A stretch of DNA of 64,000 nucleotides, from positions 10,478,001 through 10,542,000 of the forward strand of contig OV277858.1 in NCBI GenBank assembly GCA_922989275.2, given 5' to 3'. The notes beneath the pieces were generated by a model. The model made no database searches and was not told the origin of the DNA. It saw only the letters and a program-made list of their open reading frames with translations. This document shows positions 10,435 to 21,129 of this stretch, one piece after another (positions within the stretch are counted from its first letter, which is position 1; each line of letters starts with the position of its first letter). The translations under genes and the position numbers were made by a program. The stretch is from Gari tellinella. Taxonomy: Eukaryota > Mollusca > Bivalvia > Cardiida > Psammobiidae.

Positions 10435-11106
10435 ATGGCGTGGTATGAATCACAATCGTTACTACCATTTGAAAGCCCGTGTACACTTACGTTAGTTGCT
10501 TCTTCGAACGGAGGAAAGACTTCCTTTGTACAGAGACTTCTTACAAATTCTAAAGGAATGTTTACCGAAGACTTTTCGACTATTGTGTATTGTTACGGAA
10601 GTTCGTGGCAACTGATATTTGATGAAATGCTCAAAAGTAAGCCAGATATGATATTCAAAGAAGGACTGCCGACAGAAAATGAAGTTGTATTATTTTCTAA
10701 AGACCCAAAACACTCTTGTTTGATACTTGACGACTTAATGACTGAAATCAATGGCGCAAATAAAACTATTGAAAAACTCTGGACCGTGCACTCGCACCAT
10801 TTAAAAGTATCAATTATTTACCTGGCTCACAACATGTATCAAAAGTCACCATCAGCTAGGACTATCAGTCTTAATACTCAATATTACGTTTTGTTCAAGA
10901 ACCACAGAGATGTTCAACAAATTCAGTATTTTGGCAGACAGATATATGGAAATAAAAGCGGATATTTCAATAAAGCGTATCAGTTAGCGACGGTGCGTCT
11001 TTGGGGTTACCTCGTTGTAGACTTGAACGGTAAATCAGAGGATAAATACAGGCTTAGAACGAATATATTTCCGAATGAGGATACAATTGTTTTCGCGCAA
11101 GAATAA
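10435..11106 (+). CDS. DNA-packaging ATPase (A32/FtsK-HerA type) of Polinton-type element
   Basis: 223 codons from the first ATG (a GTG start at 10405 would add ten residues), intact. Walker A is 'ASSNGGKT' at residues 22-29 and Walker B is 'CLILDD' ending near residue 100. A later block 'SHHLKVSIIYLAHN' and 'RTISLNTQYYVLFKN.RD' matches the family of packaging ATPases found in Polinton-type elements and related viruses. The conserved end 'RLRTNIFP' is present. The enzyme would pump element DNA into a capsid. That the gene is open while integrase and capsid genes are broken may be chance. Strong assignment. Confidence 0.92.
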   Translation: MAWYESQSLLPFESPCTLTLVASSNGGKTSFVQRLLTNSKGMFTEDFSTIVYCYGSSWQLIFDEMLKSKPDMIFKEGLPTENEVVLFSKDPKHSCLILDDLMTEINGANKTIEKLWTVHSHHLKVSIIYLAHNMYQKSPSARTISLNTQYYVLFKNHRDVQQIQYFGRQIYGNKSGYFNKAYQLATVRLWGYLVVDLNGKSEDKYRLRTNIFPNEDTIVFAQE

Positions 11107-11117
11107 AATTACAGACG

Positions 11118-11432
11118 ATGACTGATCTGTTAAAAAAGGAGGCACACTTCCTCAGTTATTTGTTAAAACTTACTGATAGCGAGAAAAAGGGGATAGTGAA
11201 AAACCTAACAAAATCCCAAGTTTTAGCTATAAGCTAGGTTACATTTAACGCTATAAAAGGCAGTTTTAAAATCGACAAATCAGATTTGCCTGAACTTAAA
11301 CGACATCGCATTTCGCTATACGAAATTGCGGACAAGAAAACTTCATTACAACAAAAGAGAACGTTAATTTCTAGAAGGATTCGTCATGTCAACGTTATTC
11401 TGAAAGAAGGATTAAAGTGGATACCGAAATAA
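11118..11432 (+). pseudogene. Small basic protein conserved in Polinton-type elements, one in-frame stop
   Basis: A 105-codon reading frame 11 bases after the ATPase with a single TAG at 11235-11237 (codon 40). Downstream of the stop the pattern 'LKRHR..LYEIADKKTSLQQKR..ISRR' resembles a short Lys/Arg-rich motif I know from small proteins encoded beside the ATPase in these elements, possibly virion core or maturation proteins. The end is TAA after 'WIPK'. Function unknown. A short product from the ATG or from a later start is possible. Confidence 0.55.
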
Positions 11433-11444
11433 CTATTGTCGAAA

Positions 11445-11657
11445 ATGCTGGCAAAAGAATTCATACTTATACCGAAGCAAAAATACAATCTGTTGAATGA
11501 GAAAACGTCACAACAAACAGTATCCTTCTCTTTCTCATCTCTTATCTCTCTCTTTTTTCCTCTCTCTCTCTATTTCTCTCTCGCTTTTTCTCTTTCTTTC
11601 TGTGTGCAACTTTCACATATTGACTCAAAGGTACCGAATTTTAAATTAGATTGTTAG
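11445..11657 (+). pseudogene. Fragment of a small conserved Polinton-type ORF running into low-complexity DNA
   Basis: The first ~25 codons ('MLAKEFILIPKQKYNLL') resemble the N-terminus of another short protein of these elements. From about 11521 the frame runs through a TC-rich tract that gives only Phe/Ser/Leu, so the original C-terminus is lost or displaced. Confidence 0.4.
11521..11612. repeat. TC-rich low-complexity tract
   Basis: Runs of TC, TTTC and TCTCTC over about 90 bases interrupt the end of the coding cluster. Confidence 0.85.
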
Positions 11658-13062
11658 AAGTTTAGAAATACTATCAGCGCTACACCGTTGGTATTGAGAA
11701 ATATATTTTAAGGAGCTGGTTCTTCTAACTTACATGTGCTGTAGTGCAATAGATGACTTGTATCTATATGACTGACCGTTAGGGGATATATACAATATAT
11801 CCATGAAACCATATAATGCACCACCATCGCATGAGAGTTCTTCACCGTGTTGAGATAGAAGTGAGTGTGTAGCGCGAATCTGCGGACACTAATTTTGTCT
11901 AACAGTAGATACATAAATATGTCAAATATACATTAAATTTCTAAAACAACATTAGCGAAAGATACATTTAACTCTAGTGTGGCAGTTTTATTTTGCTTAT
12001 TTATTAAAGGAACTAAGTTCTAAATCAAACTGAGATGTGTTTCAGTTCAACTAGTACATATGCGTGGCTTTTGTCGTGTAAATAAAGTGAATTACTAAAT
12101 AGCACTGCTAACTGTTTACATCAAATAAAACTAAATGCAAAATGTATTGGTCAACTTGTCAACAAAATGCCCTGGGCTAAATAACCGTCAAATGCAAACG
12201 TCAGTGCACATCAGTTACATGTACTACGAACTCTTTTCTCTACAATAAAGTGAAACGTATATGACATGGAAATGTTTTTACGCATAGTTGAAGGAAATAA
12301 AATTTGAAAACGAAGTGTTTTTAAGTTTAGCATCGAAGTTGATGACATGTTGCATTAATTAAAAAAAACAATTATTAACAACAACGTCATATGTACCGGC
12401 TCAGTAGATGAAGAGAGTGAAACGTGAATACTGAAAGCAATTTCTTATCCCCTTGACTTTAAAGTTATACAATAAACTGCTGTAAACTGGAATGTAGAAA
12501 CTACGTACATTGTTGTTTACCACAGCACTGCGCTTCAAATTCATTCTATCATACTGTGGTAAGCAGCCATTTACATGTTTAATACATTTCGGTTTTCAGA
12601 GATTTGACTCTTTGTTAGCTGTAAAACCAGGAGATGAAATGATTGGAGGCCGTTTTCTTAATGAACATATTATAACACCAGGTGGCAGTTTAAATGTAGA
12701 GCGGATACTAAGTTGAGTTTCAGTCCCCATAAAGCCATCACTTGGTTAGAATATAATATAGAGGAGAACGTTTTAAGGTGGTCTTTAAAAAAGGTAATGT
12801 AGTAAAATATGTCTTATCGGAGCATTTAAGTAGTATTTCAGACAGGTGGCTGCTTAATGAAGTGCAATTGTGATGCACACATTTCTATAGCGTTCGCATC
12901 ATTTTTACGCTATATTAACTTGTCACTTGCTTTAACAGAGGAATAATAATACAATAACTAGACGTTTGTATGTTCACTGACTATATATTTCACAACAGTT
13001 TTCGAACATAAGGAAAAAGAGATAGAAACGAAGAAACTATAGTAAATAATACTTATACCAGA
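11658..13062. other. ORF-less right part of the Polinton-type element
   Basis: About 1.4 kb between the last gene fragment and the right TIR. No polymerase, protease or other known gene is visible on either strand. The 68-codon opening at 12510-12716 is discussed among rejected items. This is where a deleted gene would have been, if one was lost. Confidence 0.6.
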
Positions 13063-14333
13063 CAGGTTTACATGTTTGTTATGCGCCCTCGAATAGCTAG
13101 GTTTAAATCAAAACACGATATAATTTTTATTTATATACTATAAGTATTCAGATGCGCGTCTTTTTTTATACATTTTATTGCTTGTGAACTAATTTGGCTG
13201 TCATATTGGAATTCACGTTTGCCTAGGCACACTACCTATATGGCCGTTTCTGTAGACTGCCAACGATATCAAGCGAACGGGTCGGGGATTTTGTTTGTTT
13301 AAAGTGTTACATTTGGAGGCCATCGATACGGTTACTGAATGCGCTGCTGTTAAAATGTTAGCATGGTTCCACGCTTTACGATTTTCTTGCACACAACTGC
13401 CCACACTGGTTCTCTGTAACGACGCACCTGTCTTCCGAGCCGTTTTTTGCTGAGCTGACGAAGTTTCGGCTAATATGAGTCGTTTGCTTTCCCCGTCACC
13501 GAAAACATTTGTTGAAATTAAAAACAACTAGAACAATTTTAAACACAGTTTTTTAATATGGGCCTCTTTTATACATTTTTAACCGGACATGTTATAAGAC
13601 AGAAATTATTATTTAATTTAACTTCTTAAACGCTAACCTGTTTTTTTTAAGCGCATATATTGTTCTGCGCGATTGACATTTAGATAGTGTTCAATGATAT
13701 TACACGCGTTAAACTGACTATATATACAATCACATCCGAATAAAAGTAAAACAATACGATCTTCAATTTCACACACCGGCATCTTAGCTATCTATATTCG
13801 TACATAGCATTTTTAAACAGAGAGAGATACAATACATGCAGCCCCCTTTTGGCTGTTGTTCTTGTTGTTTATCACATAGCACGTATTGTTTATTTAATCG
13901 TCAAACCGCTGCACTCTTCCTTCTACCTACACCACCTCTCTGTTTAGCGACATGTATTTGTTAAGCGCTCGATACACTAAACAAACCGTCGTCATAACGA
14001 AACTACCGAATTCGTCACCTGTCATCTTTTCACGCAGTCAGCCAGCCGCGTATTTCTACCTGCCCCCCAGGTGAGATATGACCCGTAACATCCGTCGCAC
14101 AATTTTGTATCTTTAACAAAAATGTATCTTTTAACAGAAATGTATCTTCTAACAAAAATGTATCTTCTAACAGAAATGTATATTTAACAAAAATGTATCG
14201 TTTAACAAAAATGTATCTTTTAACAGAAATGTATCTTTAACAAAAATGTATCTTTTAACAAAAATGTATCTTTAACAAAAATGTATCTTTAACAAAAATG
14301 TATCCGGCTTTACGAGCTACGTATAATACTACT
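13063..14333. repeat. Right terminal inverted repeat of the Polinton-type element
   Basis: Reverse complement of the left TIR, including the ~18-bp array at 14105-14303 and the tip ending CTACGTATAATACTACT. It is slightly longer than the left copy because of insertions and repeat number. The minus-strand opening at 13213-13527 mirrors a plus-strand opening in the left TIR at 5121-5321. Both are treated as TIR sequence, not genes. Confidence 0.88.
14105..14303. repeat. ~18-bp tandem array in the right TIR
   Basis: Units of TTTAACAAAAATGTATC and variants, complement of the array at 4313-4519. Confidence 0.85.
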
Positions 14334-14880
14334 CACGTGCAACACAATCTCAGTTTACCTGGTGAGGTCCAGATTATACTCATGCTCTAGTGATTTTCAA
14401 TGGTTATTTCTAACCAAACTATAAAGATTCGGTCTCACATAAGACGATTCAATGCTTCAATATGCATAACACCCATGCTTTTTGCAAGAAAATTGTCAGT
14501 AAATAATCTGGCAAGGCGTAATGACCAAAAGGTCGTCAGGAGATGTCTTTAAAGATATTTCCTGCCCTCTTTTAAGTGATAATCCCTAGCCTGGTAGTTT
14601 CCTTGCAAATATCATGATTATTACGCTTACCTGTAGTACAGTGAATTATTGAGACGTTTCATGTGAGACATGCACCATATAGTTGATAGTTTGGTTAGTA
14701 AAACCCATTGACAAGCCCCTTGAGTGTAAGGGCCTCTCTACACAACTTGAGATTTGTGATATTGACTGTGCACACTTAGCTACTGTCTAACTGTTACATA
14801 CTTTCACACCGATCGAGAACAATGGGGGCTAGTCCATCAATGGACTGAGGAAATATCTTTAATGAAGAAGAAGAAAAACA
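14334..14880. repeat. Right half of the interrupted foldback repeat, with the right target duplication
   Basis: It begins with the target duplication CACGTG (14334-14339). Then 'caacacaatctcagtttacctggtgagg' and 'ctaaccaaactat..agattcggtctcacat' follow. The reverse complement of these blocks returns near 14640-14760, and 'gaacaatgggggctagtccat' at 14819-14839 mirrors the left half at 4210. Together with 4198-4273 it forms one foldback repeat of about 0.6-0.75 kb split by the transposon. Confidence 0.65.
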
Positions 14881-15637
14881 ACAATGGCGGATGCAAACGT
14901 CTCACTTACCGGTAGTGAATGTAAACTAATTTCTTTATATGTGTAATTCGTTACTGTTCTCATTGATAATTTTGAAGTATAAATTTATGGCATTTTAGGT
15001 TGTTTGCCATATTCTATATCCAGGCACTAACCCACATAAATTAGGCAGTTTATAGCACTGACGAAAATCTATTCCGGATGGGTAGCGTAAGTTCACAGTG
15101 TTTTTATTTCCTTTATAAATACCTACAGGACATATAAGTTGGGATCAAAAGCATTTTTTATTGATAAAGTTTGAACAACTGAGTGAGGCTGAGTGAAATA
15201 TTTATACAGACTACATAATCACCATATAAGTGTTTCAATAACATATTTAATACTTCATTCTAGGGCTGCCATGAGTTGATCATAAAAATCCTAAGTTTTC
15301 AATTTGTCAGACGCAATTTTACTGATCGTACCTTAAAGTCCCATTGTATTTTGAGACCTTTTCTTAATGCCTGCAATACAACAACGGTTAATAATAATGT
15401 TTGAACATTCTTATGGGCCAAACTGATCTATGAAATGATGAAGACGGACCTAATTCACCAAAAAAGGGCGATTTAAAATCATAACAAACCAAACATAGAA
15501 CGTCTGTCATAAACATTACCACACGGCTTAGTATCACGTGATACAGTCGAATTCAAACCGTATCTCCCTCCGCCCGCCCATCCATCAGTCAGTTAGACTA
15601 TCACACTTTTTTGTCCGCTCTCTATCTCAACTATTTT
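14881..15637. other. Gene-free stretch
   Basis: AT-rich sequence. No gene or clear repeat recognised. Confidence 0.4.
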
Positions 15638-16040
15638 TTATCCGATCTTCTACAAACATGCTGAAAATGTTCATTGATATAAAATCAAGGTTTAGTTTGA
15701 TTACTACTAAAATTGCATAATGTGTTTTTGAGTTATTGCCTGTTAATTAATAAAAAAGGACTGTTTCAGTCATTTTTGCACTCTAAAACAAACAGCTTTT
15801 TTTGGATATTCACCAAACATGCTGAAAATATTTATTCATATAAAATTTAGGTCTAGTTTGATTATTACAAAAATATCATATGTCATATCTGAGTTTTTGC
15901 CCTTTATGTATTAAAAAATGAATGTTTTCAGCAAGTTTTGCTCTCTAATACAAATACGTTTTATTGGATCTTCACCAAACTTGCTGAACATGTTTATTGA
16001 TATAAAATCAAGGTTCAGTAACATTACTAAAAGCGCATAA
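15638..16040. repeat. Tandem repeat (~170-bp unit), left part
   Basis: Three diverged units carry 'tcttcaccaaacttgctgaa', 'tatataaaatttaggtctagtttgattattac' and 'gagttattgccctttatgtattaaaaaatgactgtttcag' equivalents. The array resumes at 22814 after the inserted foldback element. Confidence 0.75.
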
Positions 16041-16084
16041 TAGTAGAGGGCATTTAAAAATTTTGGGGAAAAAAAATGCACAGA

Positions 16085-16597
16085 AAACACTCATTTTCCT
16101 GCAAGGGAAAGTGAATTTGTATCCCCCGTTCAGACTGCGCAATATGGCGGAACACGCTCTGCCATACAGTTTCGCATTTACAATCGCCCTACTATTTATT
16201 ATGCAACTTTCGATCTGCGCTTAGCTCCTGGTACCCAATACCTATACGGTGATGTAGGGAACTAGTTGCGAAGTAACCGTTATTCATGCACTTGCACCAA
16301 AGGGGTTACTGCCCCATCCGGAGAGCGCGTGGTCGCTGGACTTGAGCCAATCAAAACTGGACTCCCTATCACGAAGCTTATACAAATCCGTGGTGAAATC
16401 AGATGGTTTTAGGATTTGGGATAAGCAGGTCTGTTAAATCTATTTTATAACCGCCAGCTTCCCCACCACCATCCCTTTTATAAAATTTGAGCGTGTTCTA
16501 CATCATTTGTACATTTTCTAGTTTTTATTACAGTCTTCATATTCCATGTTCTGTTCTGTTCCATTCCATTTTATTTCCATTTAATCGTATTTTTCTT
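16085..16597. other. ~510-bp segment inserted in the left arm of the foldback element
   Basis: The left tip runs directly into 'aaaaaaaatgcacagaa' as on the right side. The next arm sequence ('ttttgtgttttcatatgctcc') then appears only after about 510 extra bases that have no counterpart in the right arm. The extra part is less AT-rich. It contains a 26-codon ORF (16144-16224) that starts ATGGCGG and has a hydrophobic centre ('FTIALLFIMQL') like a signal peptide. It may be a captured host exon. No known gene recognised. Confidence 0.4.
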
Positions 16598-18090
16598 TCA
16601 AATGATTTTTGTGTTTTCATATGCTCCAATATGTACCGAATGACAGAAAAAAAAGTCTAGGAAAATCAAACGATGCGAAATATTATTTTTTTGGGGTAAA
16701 ATGATTGAATTGATAAACGAAAATGATAATTTTTGGAATTTCCATACTGTGACCCTGGGTATTAACATAAAGGCTTCAAACCTACAAATTAGACTGGAAG
16801 TTATATCCACTGTGGAATAGTACTAATTAGGATATATAAAACTTTCAAAAAATGGTTCTTTTTGGGTGAAAATCATGAAAATATTAAACAAACCCCCAAT
16901 TTTTGGAGATTTTAGTAGAGCTTCCCTGGTGTCAAACATCCAAATAAAGGAAAAGATGCACATAAATAGTTTTTGTGTTTTCATATGGTAGAGCATGTAC
17001 CAAATAACCGAAGAACAATCTAGGAAAATCAAACTATGCGAAATATGTTTTTTGAGGCAAAATTGTTGAAATAATAATGAAAACGCCAATTTTAGTGATT
17101 TCAGTACTGTGTCGTTGGTTATCATTATAAAAGCTCCAAATTTACAGGCTATATACTTATACATCTCTTTTGTGAAATAGTACTATTAAGGATAGCTAAA
17201 ACTTTGAAAAATAAATTTTGGGGTAAAATTGTTGAAATAATAAATGAAAACGGGAATTTTTGGGATTTCCCTACTGTGAACATGGATATCAATATAAAAA
17301 CACCAAATATGCAGGTTAGACAAAAAATCATTTTTACTGTGTAATGGTACTAGTAAGGCTAAATAAAACTTTCAAAAAAACTGGTTTTTTGGGTTAAATT
17401 GTCAAAATATTAAACCAAAATCACCAATTTGGGGGATTTTCGTAGACAATCCCTGCCATCAAAATCAAAAGTGATTTATGTGTTATCATATGCTTTAATA
17501 TGTACAAACTATTAGAAAAACCATCTAGGAAAATCATACAATACCAAATATGGTGTTTTGGGGTAAAATCGTTGAAAAATAAAAAGTAAATGACCTTTTT
17601 TGGGATTTTACTACTGTGATGGTGGCTATTAAAATAAAAGCTCTAAATCTACAGGTTAAATAACTATTCAATTGCGCTGTGGAATGGTACTGATAAATAT
17701 GAATAAACTGTCAAAAAACTGATTTATGCAGTAAAGTTGTTATAATAATTAAACAAAAAAACACCAATTTTCGAGATTTTAGCAGAGATCTCCTGACCTG
17801 AAAATTTCCAAATAAAGCCTTATAAGCAAATAAAGGGAAAAGTATTGAGAATTGAATTATATGTTTTAGTATGTTTCAATATGTATTAAATAACAGCAAA
17901 ATAAAGGAAACTCCAATAAAGCCAAATATGACTTTTCGGGGTAAACTGGTTAAAAAAATTAATTTAAATTTGAATTTTTTGAATTTCCACAACATGGCTT
18001 TAGATATACATGTAAATGTAAAAGTTTCAAATTTACAGGTAAGACACATTATACTTTGTACTGTAGGCTATACTCACTCTGATTTGGGTC
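16598..18090. repeat. Left arm repeat array of the foldback element
   Basis: Units start near 16605, 16971, 17475 and 17850, with a partial duplication around 17150-17330. Orientation is opposite to 21130-22790. The several small minus-strand ORFs here are related to each other only because of the repeat. Confidence 0.75.
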
Positions 18091-18884
18091 CTCAAATGAT
18101 ATATATTCTTGTTCCGCATACAATTAGGGTTAAGTAACAACCTCTAATATTCGCATCGCACACAATAAGGGCTAATTACAGCATTTTGACAATTAAACCA
18201 GTGTACTAGCTTAGAGGCAGCATTTAAAATGCCGCTTGTCAAATCAGAGTGTGCACTGATAGTAGACAATAAGCATTGAATGTTATTGACCTGGTGATAT
18301 ATACACTATCAGTTATTTCATATATATAGCAAGCACTGTTAGATCAATTAATTACATAAATTACATGTACGATGTATGCCCAATGTGCGTATACTATGAT
18401 TTGCTGATATTTCATACAGTTGTCAGATTCCATTATTACAGCTCAAAGTACAGGATAGCTCATGTCTATTAGTTTCCAACCAACATCAGAACCAACCACT
18501 TTTGCGCATAAAATCCAACATGGCAGAAAATTGTTCGTTCGTTTATGTTTTGATTTTTTTTATTGGACGAGGGGGTGTATTTTTCCAAAGCCCTATATAT
18601 TTATAAATTGTTATGTGTGATTTTGGATAAACTAGTTACATATCTCATTTAAAAGGACTGTGTCAAGCCTATTGATTTGGAGTTTTTATTATTCATATCC
18701 TCCCCCATATACAGAAATTAAAAAGTTGCTGTTTTATGTAATTTTTTTAATGTTTTCCTCAAAAAGTTATTTTCAAACTTTGTATTTATCATCTTTAGTA
18801 AGCTGTTGTTTTGGAAAGAATATATAACGTATTTGTGCATTTGAAGCTTTACTGATCATATCCACAGTCATATAGTCACACAAC
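18091..18884. other. Inner part of the foldback element without genes
   Basis: AT-rich, with no gene or RNA recognised before the Penelope-like fragment. Confidence 0.4.
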
Positions 18885-19836
18885 TGGGCTTCCTCTCATT
18901 AACAAGTATAAATGTAACTTAAAGTCTTTTCTACGGCAAGGTATTTCACATCCGGAGTTTTATGGTGATGTGATTTACAGACTTCGTAAGATTCTTGGAC
19001 ATATGCATTTTCAAAACCTATTTGTGAAACGTATTAGATTTTTCCTCAAAAAAGATTATGATCAAACTATATTGCTGCGCACTTCACGTTTGGTTATCGA
19101 TCAATCTACAATTGATAACTATGCTTTCCTCTTTGGTTGTGCGACGACAGACAGGGCTTAGCACTACATGATGATGTATCTCTAAAGCCGTCCTTAACCG
19201 GGATAGTTATGTCTGCTTTTCGTGCTTTGGGTTTTCTCTCCCTCTCTGTCGTACCCTAAACCCTCCCATGTCTTACAGTTACTCGTGACTACAGACTTTT
19301 CGCTTGAGTACAATTTGACCGTTGCCATAGTGGGTTATTTTTAACACGGGCTTGAATGTTTAATTCTTTCCCGTGTTACTAATAATCCTGTCAGAGAATT
19401 TTGTTAGATGTTTTACATGTATTTACTTACTATGCTGGCGGTCTTTTTGATTGTAAGGTTGTGGAACAGGGTTTATATTTTATGTACACTGTTCGTCTTT
19501 ATAGGTGAATATAGGAGATAAGTGTGAGGTTGGGCGCCCATAAACCCAGGTTTAACCCCCCAGTGGTTGTTAATAATTAATTAATTTATAATTGATTGCT
19601 ACTGACCGTACCAAGGCGGGCTCCTATGTTCACTTAGCTTTATGTTTGTCTTGCGTGTTTTTTTCTATTTAGTGTGTAGATGAAGGAATGGTATTGCGTG
19701 TGTGTGTGTGTGTGGTTGTGTGTGTGTGTGTGTGTGTGTTTGTTATGGTATGGCTGTGTGTGTGTTCTGCTTTAGAGATGGGTGTATTGTTTGTGTTGCG
19801 TTTCCTGCTTGAGTCTTCTTTCGTATTTATTTGACG
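18885..19836 (+). pseudogene. Penelope-like retroelement, 5'-truncated copy 1 (RT C-terminus plus 3' tail)
   Basis: The frame at about 18890-19161 encodes the C-terminal part of the same RT protein seen complete in copy 2 (42719-44740): 'FYGDVIYRLRKILG', 'ILLRTSRLVIDQSTIDN.AFLF', ending 'TTDRA'. It is followed by ~670 bp of 3' tail, including 'accgtaccaaggcgggctcc', a TG microsatellite (19701-19740) and 'cttgagtcttctttcgtatttatttgacg'. Truncation at the 5' side is usual for such elements. It lies inside the foldback element, so it inserted later. Confidence 0.7.
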
Positions 19837-20512
19837 TGTCAAAGGTCAGCAGAGTCCATTTTTAAGGAGAGCAGCATTCCGCATGTTCTCCGACCATTTT
19901 TATACAATCAAGATTAGTATAATTATAAGATACAAATGAAGGCGATATTATTGTTAGCACTTTAGAGCAGTAGGTAAATATAGGTACACAGAGTGTATTG
20001 CGATAGAATTATTTTAATAAGCGTAGATTCGAATCCCGCGTCGACCTCAAACTTTTTTTAATCTAAAATTAAGTATCTAATTTCATACTGTGCGATTATA
20101 CTAACCATTTATACACATGTTCGTCAAATTTGGGGCAGGGGTGCATGGGTTTCTAGCCCTATATTAGCCATACTTTCACAAAACAAATCGATGATAAAAT
20201 ATGAATATCAATATAAGTTTTAGTCACTTTCTTCAGGAGGCTTTCTGCATTACCTTAATGCAATGTAATTATGTAATCTTTAATATTGTTTTGGCAAAAC
20301 AATATCATAGGTTGCTGCGAGATTCGAACCCGTGCTTGATAAAATGTTATCCGATCATATACTTCTACCTACGTCTTATCCACTACGTTATGTTTCCAAT
20401 AACTAATTCGTTTATTTGTACCGATAACCAAACCTTTTCCTTTAAAACTTGACACGGGGACATCTGAAATGCTGATCTCCCTTATAAATGGACTCGGCCA
20501 CCATTTGACACG
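19832..20512. repeat. Palindromic repeat containing two inverted tRNA-like sequences
   Basis: Ends are inverted: GACGTGTCAAA...GTCCATTTTTAAGGAGAGCAGCATT near 19835-19880, and its degenerate complement near 20467-20508. Inside, a plus-strand tRNA-like stretch (about 19962-20047; B-box-like AGATTCGAATCCCGC) faces a minus-strand one (about 20290-20400; GGGTTCGAATCTCGC, A-box-like TAGTGGATAAGACG). Neither has a matching acceptor stem, so these are not tRNA genes. A tRNA-derived SINE-like dimer in inverted arrangement fits best. Confidence 0.5.
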
Positions 20513-21129
20513 TCAGACCTAGTTGGTTGACTATAGTAATGCAATTCAAAATGGTAGTTATCCTTACTTATAAAAAGTTTACATTTACATGTATATATTT
20601 GTCTTAACTATATTTTTAAGTTTTACATTAATGTTATATTTCTCTAACAATATACTGAAGATATTGTCTTTTTGTTTAATTATTATAAGTTATACATGTA
20701 TATTACTTCATTAAAACTTATATAACTATGCTAACAAATACACTGTAGTGCCTTGATGGTCACATCCAGTTAATGCCACTGTAAAAATCCTCAGTGAAAA
20801 CTGTTTTCGTTTAACTTATATCATATCACCAAAATTTATTAATTTTAGAAATCATAATTTATTTGTACTAGTGCTTTAGGCTTTATTTCATGGTGCCTGT
20901 TGCCTTTTAAATGGATTTGGAGCTTTTTTAATCATATTTAAAGTCACAATACATTAAAAACATGTGTCTGTTTAAATGTTTTACCGGTTGATTTGTCTTT
21001 ACTTTAACTAAGCTACATTAAAATGGTGTATGTGTGTAAGTTTTAGACTTTGAACGTTTGGTTTCATATCTAAGGTCACCGTAGTGAAGTGAACAGATAA
21101 GGGTTTACATTTTAAAGCTTAATTCATCC
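20513..21129. other. Gene-free inner part of the foldback element
   Basis: AT-rich. No gene or recognisable RNA seen. Confidence 0.4.

Larger units (their letters stand above)
4274..14333 (+). mobile_element. Polinton/Maverick-type virus-like transposon, 10.06 kb, no polymerase found
   Basis: A self-contained unit bounded by inverted repeats of about 1.2 kb, beginning AGTAGTATTATACGTAG and ending with its complement, and flanked by a 6-bp target duplication. All recognisable genes lie on the plus strand. They encode a Polinton-type chromodomain integrase, penton-like and major capsid proteins, a packaging ATPase and two PC4-like proteins. Published Polintons are usually 15-20 kb and encode a protein-primed family B polymerase and often an adenovirus-type protease. 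Neither is visible here, and the ORF-less part (11.66-13.06 kb) is too short for an undamaged polymerase gene. The integrase and capsid genes are broken, so this copy is defective. Assignment rests on integrase, ATPase and capsid sequence patterns recognised by eye. Confidence 0.9.

Noticed and set aside
12510..12716. 68-codon ORF resembling a fragment of a DDE_Tnp_4 (Harbinger-type) transposase ('LLAVKPGDEM..GRFLNEHI')
   Set aside because: Only a loose likeness over ~30 residues, with the key Asp not in place and no flanking homology. Not strong enough to call.
5078..13527. ORFs inside both TIRs (5078-5321 region and 13213-13527) as conserved genes
   Set aside because: They match because the TIRs match. 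Frames end differently, lengths differ, and both strands are open, as expected for TIR DNA rather than a selected gene.
16598..17331. Series of similar minus-strand ORFs as a gene family
   Set aside because: They follow the ~370-bp repeat units of the foldback arm. Stops and frames vary without pattern.
20290..20400. Functional tRNA gene (minus strand)
   Set aside because: The B-box is good, but no acceptor stem pairs and the anticodon arm is not foldable in standard form.
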